DNA of 5,009 nt from Solirubrobacteraceae bacterium (GTDB taxonomy: Bacteria; Actinomycetota; Thermoleophilia; Solirubrobacterales; Solirubrobacteraceae). A program made the position numbers and the translations under genes. The DNA is taken from assembly GCA_016462245.1 (NCBI GenBank), contig JAEMTR010000112.1:1-5009 (forward strand). The letters are read 5' to 3'. Positions 1 through 5,009 of the stretch are shown piece after piece; position 1 is the stretch's first letter, and each line of letters starts with the position of its first letter. Under the pieces are notes generated by a model, which made no database searches, had not been told where the DNA came from, and saw only the letters and a program-made list of their open reading frames with translations.

Positions 1-137
1 ACGCTAAAGACGCCGCGCTGGACGTTGTGAAGCGCGCCACCATTTGACTCGCCGAAGTAGACGGTCAGCAGCAGCAGCGAGCACGCCAGTAGCGCCGCTA
101 GCGTTAACCGCCGCCGACGAATAGTCCGGTCGTACAT
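1..137 (-). CDS. mreC: Rod shape-determining protein MreC, N-terminal fragment (runs off the window)
   Basis: The first 45 codons of a gene that continues past base 1. It starts with ATG at 137-135. The N-terminus is a short cytoplasmic stretch with a basic cluster (R7-R10), then one hydrophobic helix at about residues 11-28 (LTLAALLACSLLLLTVYF), then a periplasmic start with FGES at 28-31 and HNVQRG at 37-42. This is the usual MreC plan: a bitopic inner-membrane protein whose external coiled coil and beta domains link cytoplasmic MreB to MreD, RodA and PBP2 during lateral wall synthesis. The conserved beta domains lie outside the window, so the call rests on the N-terminal layout and on the position 50 nt after mreB. 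No clear Shine-Dalgarno sequence precedes the ATG. The gap (138-187) shows no recognisable hairpin or promoter, so co-transcription with mreB is likely. Confidence 0.85.
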   Translation of the reverse strand, partial: MYDRTIRRRRLTLAALLACSLLLLTVYFGESNGGALHNVQRGVFS

Positions 138-187
138 CTCAAAATGTTGGTTACGCAAGGCATGAGCGTTTGTCGTAGCTGCGGCGC

Positions 188-1234
188 TTAACGCCTACGA
201 CGCTTCCTTGCTGAGCGGTTAGTTTTGTGAATCGCTTCAAATTCTTCCAGTGAGCGACCTGAGCCCACGGCAACACAAGTCAGGGGTGATTCGGCGAGGT
301 GCGCTGGCATGTGAGTTTCGCTGCGCAGGCGCTCGTCAAGGCCGCGCAGCAAGGCGCCGCCGCCAGCCAGCATGATGCCGCGATCCATGATGTCGGAGGA
401 GAGCTCCGGCGGCGTGCTGTCGAGCGTCTCCTTGATTGCAGCGAGGATCTGAACGAGCGGCTCCTCGATTGCGCCGCGAACCTCTTCACTGCTGAGCGCG
501 ACCGTCTTTGGTAGCCCGCTTACGAGGTCACGGCCGCGAATCTCGGCCTGAAACTCCTCGGCCATTGGGAATGCCGAGCCAATCTCAAGCTTCAGTTCCT
601 CAGCGGTCTGCTGCCCGATCAAGAGCTTGTACTCACGTTTGGCGTAATTGATGATCGCTTCGTCGAGTTCATCTCCACCAATTCTAATTGAGCGGGAGAC
701 GACAATCCCTCCGAGCGAAATCACGGCGACCTCGCTGGTGCCGCCGCCGATGTCGACGATCATCGAACCGGTCGGCTCTCCGATCGGCAGGCCGGCGCCG
801 ATCGCGGCAGCCATCGGCTCCTCAATCAGGTAGGCCTGGCGGGCGCCGGCCGAGAGGCAAGCCTCTTCGACTGCGCGCTTCTCAACGCCGGTCACGCCGG
901 AGGGAACACAGACGACTACGCGTGGGTGCGCCCAGCGGCCCTGATGGACCTTCTGAATGAAGTGGCGCAGCATCGCTTCGGTCACGTCGAAGTCGGCGAT
1001 CACGCCGTCCTTCAGAGGGCGGATCGCCTGAATCGTCCCTGGCGTACGCCCGAGCATCCGTTTTGCTTCAACGCCGACGGCGTGAACTTCGCCGCTGCGA
1101 GCGTCGATCGCAACAACGCTCGGCTCAGAGAGCACAATGCCCCTACCGCGCACATAAACCAGCGTGTTGGCCGTGCCAAGATCGACGGCCATGTCGCGGC
1201 CGCCCATTCCAGTCAAGTAGCTAAGGACGCCCAT
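188..1234 (-). CDS. mreB: Rod shape-determining protein MreB, bacterial actin
   Basis: Cytoskeletal ATPase that forms membrane-bound filaments and steers the elongasome. With ATG at 1234 it is 348 aa, the usual MreB length. All actin-fold nucleotide motifs are visible: phosphate-1 loop DLGTANT at 18-24, VPSGVT at 110-115, the EEPMAAAIGAGLP segment at 138-150, phosphate-2 loop DIGGGTSEV at 161-169, GGDELDEAI at 187-195 and adenosine motif AGGGALLRG at 290-298, with LTCVAVGSG close to the end. The N-terminus MGVLSYLTGM is short and hydrophobic and could aid membrane contact (inference). The last 12 residues (KTNRSARKRRRR) form a strongly basic tail not typical of E. coli MreB. Start choice: the frame stays open upstream to a TTG at 1297 that overlaps the maf stop, and a further ATG lies at 1207. 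None has a clear ribosome-binding site; 1234 best fits the family N-terminus. mreC follows 50 nt downstream. Confidence 0.97.
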   Translation of the reverse strand: MGVLSYLTGMGGRDMAVDLGTANTLVYVRGRGIVLSEPSVVAIDARSGEVHAVGVEAKRMLGRTPGTIQAIRPLKDGVIADFDVTEAMLRHFIQKVHQGRWAHPRVVVCVPSGVTGVEKRAVEEACLSAGARQAYLIEEPMAAAIGAGLPIGEPTGSMIVDIGGGTSEVAVISLGGIVVSRSIRIGGDELDEAIINYAKREYKLLIGQQTAEELKLEIGSAFPMAEEFQAEIRGRDLVSGLPKTVALSSEEVRGAIEEPLVQILAAIKETLDSTPPELSSDIMDRGIMLAGGGALLRGLDERLRSETHMPAHLAESPLTCVAVGSGRSLEEFEAIHKTNRSARKRRRR

Positions 1235-1293
1235 GGACAGAAAAACGTGGGCGGAAAGCGATTCCTTGAGGGAATAACCGACGGTCCACGTGT

Positions 1294-1935
1294 TCAATCA
1301 GTGTAGCGATTGGGGGATGCGCTTCCAGTGGGCAAGAGTCCTTGCACAAGGCCACCCAGAGCGTCGAGTGAGAGCCCTACAACGTTCAGTCGGTCGTCCC
1401 CCATTCGCGCCACCATCTGGTCGCCGGAGAGCTGTATTGCGTAACCGCCAGCGCGCTCTTGCCACTCGTCCAGATTGATCTGCGCTGTGACCTGCTCGGC
1501 GGTCAGTGGGAGGAACTCAACCTCGGTCCTTGCGAGCGCGGTGCGCCTGACCCCCTCTACGTCAATCAGTGCGATGCCACCGATCACCTCGTGGGCGCTG
1601 CTGGAGAGTTCGGTCAGGTAGCGCCGCGCCTGCTCGGCGTCGGCCGGCTTGCCGTAGATCGTCTCGCCGAGCGCAACGACGGTGTCTGCGCCGAGGACGA
1701 CAGAGCTCGCGCGCTCCTCAGCGCTGAGCGCCGCGCGCCCGGCTTCGGCCTTAGTGAGGGCGTTGGCCAGCGCCACCTCGGCCGGGTCTCCCTCCGAAAG
1801 CTCGTCCGCGGCAGTCGGACGCGCGTCAAAATCGATTCCTAGCCCGCTGAGGATCTCGCTGCGCTGTGGCGACGCAGAGGCCAGCACCAGCCGCCAGGCC
1901 GGATTCCAAACCAGTGGAGCGGGCGTGTCAGCCAA
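1294..1935 (-). CDS. maf: Maf-family nucleoside triphosphate pyrophosphatase (probable dTTP/UTP type)
   Basis: Cytoplasmic pyrophosphatase of the Maf/HAM1-like fold, which hydrolyses non-canonical or excess nucleoside triphosphates to monophosphate and PPi. Numbering from the TTG start (213 aa): N-terminal LASASPQR at 18-25 (family S-x-S-P-x-R), K62, GADTVV at 82-87 with the catalytic-type Asp84, YGKP at 94-97, HEVIGG at 115-120, AGGYAIQ at 162-168 and NVVGL at 184-188. The ADT form of the central motif, rather than SDQ, points to the YhdE-like dTTP/UTP subgroup and not the YceF-like m7GTP subgroup. That is a family rule, not tested here. Start: the open frame reaches 2016 but its early part is only a shadow of ndk. 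TTG at 1935 overlaps the ndk stop by 8 nt and leaves 17 residues before LAS; GTG at 1887 is a shorter alternative. Maf next to mreB recurs in Bacillus (maf-radC-mreB) and near mreBCD in E. coli. A role in septum inhibition has been suggested for Bacillus Maf. Confidence 0.94.
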   Translation of the reverse strand: MADTPAPLVWNPAWRLVLASASPQRSEILSGLGIDFDARPTAADELSEGDPAEVALANALTKAEAGRAALSAEERASSVVLGADTVVALGETIYGKPADAEQARRYLTELSSSAHEVIGGIALIDVEGVRRTALARTEVEFLPLTAEQVTAQINLDEWQERAGGYAIQLSGDQMVARMGDDRLNVVGLSLDALGGLVQGLLPTGSASPNRYTD

Positions 1936-2335
1936 GCTCGGGGAAGAAGAGCGCTGCTTCACGTGCAGCCGACTCGTCGGAGTCTGAGCCGTGCACCATG
2001 TTGCGACCAACCTCAAGCGCGTAGTCGGCTCGGATCGAGCCCATCGTCGCTTCGATCGGGTCGGTCGCGCCGATCACCTGCCGCGCTGCCGTTACTGCGT
2101 GGTCGCCTTCGAGGATCATCGCTACCAGCGGGCCGCTGGTAATGAAGTCGACGAGTTCGCCGAAGAAGGGGCGCTCGGCGTGCTCGGCGTAGTGAGCTTC
2201 AGCCAGCTCGCGGCTGGCAGTCATCATCTTCATTGCGACTAGCTGCAGTCCTTTGCGCTCGAAGCGGGCGATGATCTCGCCGCTGAGGTTGCGGGCAAAT
2301 GCGTCCGGCTTTACAAGGATCAGTGTCCGTTCCAT
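1928..2335 (-). CDS. ndk: Nucleoside diphosphate kinase
   Basis: Transfers the gamma phosphate of ATP to nucleoside diphosphates through a phosphohistidine intermediate, balancing NTP and dNTP pools in the cytoplasm. The protein is full length (135 aa; the family is about 135-150) and starts with RTLILVKPDAF. Active-site residues align with the known set: K9, Y49, F57, R85, T91, R102, N112 and catalytic H115 within NMVHGSDS (111-118). The loop ITSGPLVAMILEG (65-77) and the PIEATMGSIRADY segment (93-105) are classic. The ATG at 2335 lies 22 nt after the zinc-ribbon gene stop and is preceded by a purine-rich AGAGAG about 6 nt upstream, the best ribosome-binding site in the window. The stop overlaps the presumed maf start by 8 nt, so Ndk and Maf, two nucleotide-pool enzymes, may be translationally coupled. 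Confidence 0.98.
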   Translation of the reverse strand: MERTLILVKPDAFARNLSGEIIARFERKGLQLVAMKMMTASRELAEAHYAEHAERPFFGELVDFITSGPLVAMILEGDHAVTAARQVIGATDPIEATMGSIRADYALEVGRNMVHGSDSDESAAREAALFFPELG

Positions 2336-2357
2336 CAGGCTCTCTGCTTTCGGTTAG

Positions 2358-2987
2358 TTAGCGCGTCTCGTCGGGCTCTTCAGCCACGACCGGCGCTGTG
2401 GATTCTTCCGTGACGGTATCGAGATCGAACTCTTCAAACTCTGCGACCTCGTCCTCGACGTATTCCTCTTCGTACTCCACCGGCGCCTCCTCGACGTCGC
2501 GGCTGCGGCCCAGTCGCGGCTTGCGAGCCGGCGTGACGCCCTCGATCTCGGACTCGCAGTAGGGGCACAGAAGCCAGTCTGGATCGAGCGGCTTGGCGCA
2601 AGCAACGCAGGCGTCGCGCAGCTTGCGCATGCAGTGTGGACAGCGCAGGAATTGGCCGCCGACGATCTCTTCGCAGTGCGGGCAGGCTTGGTAATCGGAC
2701 GAGGCTAGGCGAGCGGCGGCGGCTTCCATCTCAAGCTCACGTTCGATCCGATCTTCGATGTACTCAGGCGGGCGAACGATCACGTAAACGACGGTTCCAA
2801 CGAGCGGGAAGATCAGCGCCGCGGCGGTAGCCGAGCGGATCAGCATCTTGTCTTCGAGGCGGCGGCGAGCGTCGGTGAAGGTGTACCAGACGAGCGCAAG
2901 CCAGATCACGATTGCGGCCAGCACAATCAGCTGCGCGACCATGTTAAAGAGGCCGTCGAGGCCGAATATTGCTAGTGGAAGAGTCAT
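2358..2987 (-). CDS. Two-pass membrane protein with double zinc ribbon and acidic tail, function unknown
   Basis: I do not recognise a characterised family member. Read from ATG at 2987 (209 aa) it has two membrane helices at about 17-37 (AQLIVLAAIVIWLALVWYTF) and 54-71 (TAAALIFPLVGTVVYVIV), joined by a charged hairpin TDARRRLEDK. A charged helix follows (RPPEYIEDRIERELEMEAAA, about 72-91). Then come two zinc ribbons of CxxC-X10-CxxC form: C102/C105/C116/C119 and C127/C130/C141/C144, which resembles the double zinc ribbon (DZR) class. A short basic patch (ARKPRLGRSR) precedes a very acidic tail rich in Glu, Asp and Tyr to the end. Known of such ribbons: they usually bind protein or nucleic acid. 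The rubredoxin-like part is probably cytoplasmic. The paired helices recall the PLDc_N type, which is a weak similarity. A GTG at 3011 would add 8 residues. Neither start has a clear ribosome-binding site. The gene sits between the 38-aa membrane gene and ndk. Confidence 0.88.
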   Translation of the reverse strand: MTLPLAIFGLDGLFNMVAQLIVLAAIVIWLALVWYTFTDARRRLEDKMLIRSATAAALIFPLVGTVVYVIVRPPEYIEDRIERELEMEAAAARLASSDYQACPHCEEIVGGQFLRCPHCMRKLRDACVACAKPLDPDWLLCPYCESEIEGVTPARKPRLGRSRDVEEAPVEYEEEYVEDEVAEFEEFDLDTVTEESTAPVVAEEPDETR

Positions 2988-3074
2988 CGTGGCAGTCAGA
3001 TCGTAGAGCACTGTTCGCCATCAACCGGCCAAAGCCTGCCAACGCTTGCGGGTGCTGATCACTTCGGTCGTGAG

Positions 3075-3191
3075 CTAGAGGAAAACCTTGCCTAAGAGGT
3101 AGCCAACGCCGAAGAAGACGAGAATCACTGCCGACACGAGCACCGCGACGGTCACGACCATCACGACCACCGATGGACCGTTCTCATTCAT
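3075..3191 (-). CDS. Small single-pass membrane protein of 38 aa, function unknown
   Basis: A short gene found by reading the gap after folC. Its ATG (3191-3189) shares ATGA with the folC TGA stop (3190-3188), a 4-nt overlap typical of translational coupling, and it ends with TAG at 3077-3075. The product begins MNENGPS, then runs almost unbroken hydrophobic from residue 7 to 34 (many Val, then ILVFFGVGYLLG), and ends KVFL. G30-YLL-G34 is a GxxxG helix-packing motif. The only charges are E3 and K35, so a single membrane helix is the only plausible shape; K35 near the C-terminus suggests that end faces the cytoplasm (inference). A G-rich run lies about 9-14 nt upstream of the ATG. It occupies the place after folC where Streptomyces has a longer DUF4233 membrane protein, but it is far too short to be one. 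The precise start, precise stop and wholly hydrophobic content argue against chance. Confidence 0.72.
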   Translation of the reverse strand: MNENGPSVVVMVVTVAVLVSAVILVFFGVGYLLGKVFL

Positions 3192-4456
3192 AGAGTTGAA
3201 CCCCCCGCTTCCTCTGGCCCACGCTTTAGGTCGGCGATCAGATAGAGCGAACCGGCGACGAAAACGAGCCCGTCGCTGCCGGCAGCTGAGCGCGCCTCGG
3301 CGAGCGCCTCATGCGGCGCCTCGATGACGCGGCCGGGCGGGCCACCGAGCCGCTCGTTGATCGCCACGAGCACGGCAGGATCGAGCGCCCGCGGGTGCGT
3401 CGCGCGCGTGAAGATCAGCTCGTCTGAGCACGCTCCGAGAGCATTCAGCATCGCTTCAGCGTCCTTGTCGTCTAGGACGGAAAGACAACCGACGGTTGCG
3501 CCGGCGCGAGCCTCAGCCTGCAGAGAGCGACATAATGCCTCAGCACCAGCACTGTTGTGGGCGCCGTCGAAGATCGTCGTCGGGTCGCTGCCGGCGTGCT
3601 CATAGCGGCCTGGAATCACAAGCCCCGCCGCCGCCCGCTCGACCGCCGCGCCGTCGAGCGACCCGAGCAGGGCGTGGGCCGCAGCGGCGGCAAGGGCGAA
3701 GTTTGCCGGCTGGAAATCACCCCCGACGGCCAGTTTCGCTGGCGCATCACGGCCCGCGACAACGAGCCGCGCGCCTTGCTCAGAGCAGCGCTCAAGGGCC
3801 ACGGAGAGCGCGGCCGGGTCGAGATCAGCGGGCACAATCAGGACGCCGCCGGGGCGCACGACGTCGAGCTTCTCGCGCGCGATCGCGTCGATCGTGTCGC
3901 CTAAGACGGCGGTGTGTTCGAGCGAAATTCCTGTGCACACCTGCACAGCCGAGTCGATCACGTTGGTCGCGTCCAAGCGCCCTCCGAGCCCGGCCTCGAT
4001 CACGGCAGCGCCGACGCCTGCTCCGTTCATCACGAGGAAGGCGATCGCAGTCAGCGCTTCAAACTGCGTCAGCGGGCCCAGCTCGGGCTCGGCCAGCTCG
4101 AGCTGGGCAGCAGCCGTCTTCACAAGCTGAGCGGCGCCGGCAAACTGCTGCGGATCGCATGGGGCGCCGTCGACCAGCACGCGCTCGGTGAACGAAACAA
4201 AGTGTGGCGAGAGGTAAGCGCCGACGCTGAGCCCGTGTTCACCGAGGATTGCCGCAACCATCCGCGTTACCGACGACTTGCCGTTTGAGCCAACCACGTG
4301 GATCAGCGCCGGCAGCCGCTGCGGCGAGCCGATCGCCTCGAGCAGCAGCTCGATTCGCCGCAGCCCGAAGTCGATCCCGAAGAGCTCTAGCTCAAGCAGC
4401 CAGCGCTCAGCCTCGGCGGCGGTCCAGTCTGCTGCTCGGTCCTCAGGTGCGTCCAC
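3188..4456 (-). CDS. folC: Folylpolyglutamate synthase / dihydrofolate synthase
   Basis: ATP-dependent Mur-ligase-type enzyme that adds glutamate to dihydropteroate and/or to reduced folates, keeping folates in the cytoplasm. With GTG at 4456 it is 422 aa, normal for FolC. Motifs in order: P-loop VVGSNGKSS at 54-62 (Lys60), SPHFVSFTERV at 83-93, FEALTAIAF at 132-140, EAGLGGRLDATNV at 154-166, LEHTAVLGDTID at 179-190 with REK to Lys196 (the site of the family's carbamylated lysine), PGRYE at 282-286, DGAHNS at 297-302, DDKD at 329-332 and GSLYLIAD at 402-409. The P-loop is GSNGKSS rather than the common GTNGKGS. Start choice: GTG lies 13 nt after the valS stop with GGGGG 6 nt upstream; the frame also opens at a TTG (4489) inside valS. 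The stop overlaps the start of the 38-aa gene. Whether it has both activities cannot be told from sequence alone. Confidence 0.96.
   Translation of the reverse strand: MDAPEDRAADWTAAEAERWLLELELFGIDFGLRRIELLLEAIGSPQRLPALIHVVGSNGKSSVTRMVAAILGEHGLSVGAYLSPHFVSFTERVLVDGAPCDPQQFAGAAQLVKTAAAQLELAEPELGPLTQFEALTAIAFLVMNGAGVGAAVIEAGLGGRLDATNVIDSAVQVCTGISLEHTAVLGDTIDAIAREKLDVVRPGGVLIVPADLDPAALSVALERCSEQGARLVVAGRDAPAKLAVGGDFQPANFALAAAAAHALLGSLDGAAVERAAAGLVIPGRYEHAGSDPTTIFDGAHNSAGAEALCRSLQAEARAGATVGCLSVLDDKDAEAMLNALGACSDELIFTRATHPRALDPAVLVAINERLGGPPGRVIEAPHEALAEARSAAGSDGLVFVAGSLYLIADLKRGPEEAGGSTL
4076..4108. repeat. Perfect 10-bp inverted repeat inside folC
   Basis: Arms GCCCAGCTCG (4076-4085) and CGAGCTGGGC (4099-4108) are exact reverse complements around a 13-nt loop, so the folC mRNA could form a GC-rich hairpin here. 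It lies within codons for a Leu/Glu/Ala-rich stretch (QLELAEPELGPL), has no following T-run, and is probably a by-product of repeated Leu-Glu codons rather than a terminator. Confidence 0.5.
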
Positions 4457-4469
4457 GCAGGGCCCCCGG

Positions 4470-5009
4470 TTAGGCGCCGAGCGCGGCAAGCTCTTCGCGC
4501 AGTCGCTCGAGCTTGGCCTGCTCGCCGGCGACCAGCTCGGCCGGCGCCTTGGCTACGAAAGCCTCGTTCGAAAGCTTGCTCTCTGCGCGCTCAATCTCGC
4601 CTTCGAGAGCAGAGCGTCGCTGAGCGCGCTCGCGCTGCTGGGCCTCAAGGTCGATAGCGTCGCCGGCGCTGATCTCGATCGTTCCGCCGGGAACAGCGAT
4701 GCTGTCGGTGAGATCGCCGTCGAAGGCGGCGATGTCGAGCCGCGCCAGGCGCGCGATCAGCGCGCCATCAGCGTCCAAGGCGGCCGAGTCAATCTTCGCT
4801 CCGAGCTGCGCTCCGGGCTTCACATTGGCGCCGCTGCGCCATGAGCGAAGCGCCGTAACGGCAACGATTAGGTCGCTTACGCGCTGTTCGGCTGCGGCGT
4901 CAATCAGCGCCTCGTCGGCGAGCGGGAACGGCGCGCCGATCAGCAGCCCCTCGGCCCCCGGCACCGACTCCCAAAGCTGCTCAGTCACGAACGGGATAAA
5001 CGGGTGCGC
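4470..5009 (-). CDS. valS: Valyl-tRNA synthetase, C-terminal 179 residues (5' part outside the window)
   Basis: Class I aminoacyl-tRNA synthetase that charges tRNA-Val. Only the 3' end is present, in frame from the window edge. It opens with AHPFIPFVTEQLWESVP, the conserved end of the anticodon-binding helical domain. Next come PFPLADEALID, a helix VSDLIVAVTALRSWRSGANVKPG (equivalent to the family's R-N-x-R...P segment), and a small alpha/beta part. The end is the hallmark ValRS coiled coil: a charged helix from about DAIDLEAQQRERAQ, the turn KLSNEAFVAKAPAELV, and a return helix to the TAA stop at 4472-4470. That arm contacts the tRNA elbow in known structures. The catalytic core with HIGH and KMSKS motifs and the editing domain are not in view. 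folC starts 13 nt after the stop, and the valS-folC pair is conserved in both Bacillus and Streptomyces. Confidence 0.97.
   Translation of the reverse strand, partial: AHPFIPFVTEQLWESVPGAEGLLIGAPFPLADEALIDAAAEQRVSDLIVAVTALRSWRSGANVKPGAQLGAKIDSAALDADGALIARLARLDIAAFDGDLTDSIAVPGGTIEISAGDAIDLEAQQRERAQRRSALEGEIERAESKLSNEAFVAKAPAELVAGEQAKLERLREELAALGA

Noticed and set aside
1235..1293. Promoter for mreB in the maf-mreB gap
   Set aside because: TTGAAC followed by a TTATTC-like box has only about 14 nt spacing and a poor -10, so it was not convincing.
926..1306. Plus-strand open frame opposite the mreB start
   Set aside because: Shadow of mreB, whose conserved motifs account for the conservation of this stretch.
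1862..1884. SPQR instead of SPRR in the Maf N-terminal motif as a possible active-site loss
   Set aside because: The second Arg is retained, and Gln or Ala at the first position is, as far as I recall, common in Maf proteins of other bacteria.
1936..2016. N-terminal extension of Maf up to 2016
   Set aside because: These codons lie wholly within ndk in another frame and resemble no Maf N-terminus.
2123..2141. 8-bp inverted repeat with 3-nt loop (TACCAGCG/CGCTGGTA)
   Set aside because: It lies in ndk over the codons of the conserved TSGPLV loop and has no T-run, so coding constraint is enough to explain it.
3012..3074. Possible terminator after the 38-aa gene
   Set aside because: Only a 4-bp stem (TCAC/GTGA) could be drawn, with no U-tract, so it is too weak to call.
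3496..4191. Long plus-strand open frame opposite folC (231 codons, extremely Arg/Ser/Pro-rich)
   Set aside because: It is antisense to a clear folC with all its motifs, and its composition is that expected from reading high-GC DNA on the wrong strand.
4278..4844. Plus-strand open frame opposite the folC start and valS end (188 codons)
   Set aside because: It spans two real minus-strand genes and shows low-complexity Ser/Arg content with no recognisable domain.

Overview
The window is a compact run of eight genes, all on the minus strand. In transcription order (right to left) they are valS (3' end only), folC, a 38-codon membrane-protein gene, a membrane-anchored double zinc-ribbon gene, ndk, maf, mreB and mreC (5' end only). 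No RNA gene, mobile element, CRISPR array or convincing terminator was seen, and no gap exceeds about 90 bp.

Organism: GC is roughly 60-65% by sampling. The set reads as a high-GC actinobacterium. The order valS-folC-small membrane protein-ndk-mreB-mreC matches what I remember of the Streptomyces mre region. The style of the MreB and MreC N-termini suggests a rod-shaped lineage of class Thermoleophilia. The class assignment is inference; the phylum is more secure.

Layout: 4470-5009 holds the ValRS C-terminus (anticodon-binding end and coiled coil). folC follows 13 nt after the valS stop. A previously unlisted 38-aa single-pass membrane protein starts inside the folC stop codon (ATGA overlap, 3188-3191). 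After a 63-87 nt gap come the zinc-ribbon membrane protein (2358-2987), ndk (22 nt later), maf (overlapping ndk by 8 nt), mreB (about 59 nt later) and mreC (50 nt later).

The genes look like one or two co-transcribed units. They join translation (ValRS), folate polyglutamylation, nucleotide balance and sanitation (Ndk, Maf) and cell-wall elongation (MreB, MreC). The core genes are ordinary. The parts least explained by known families are the 38-aa protein and the zinc-ribbon protein, which together sit where other actinobacteria carry a multi-pass DUF4233 membrane protein.
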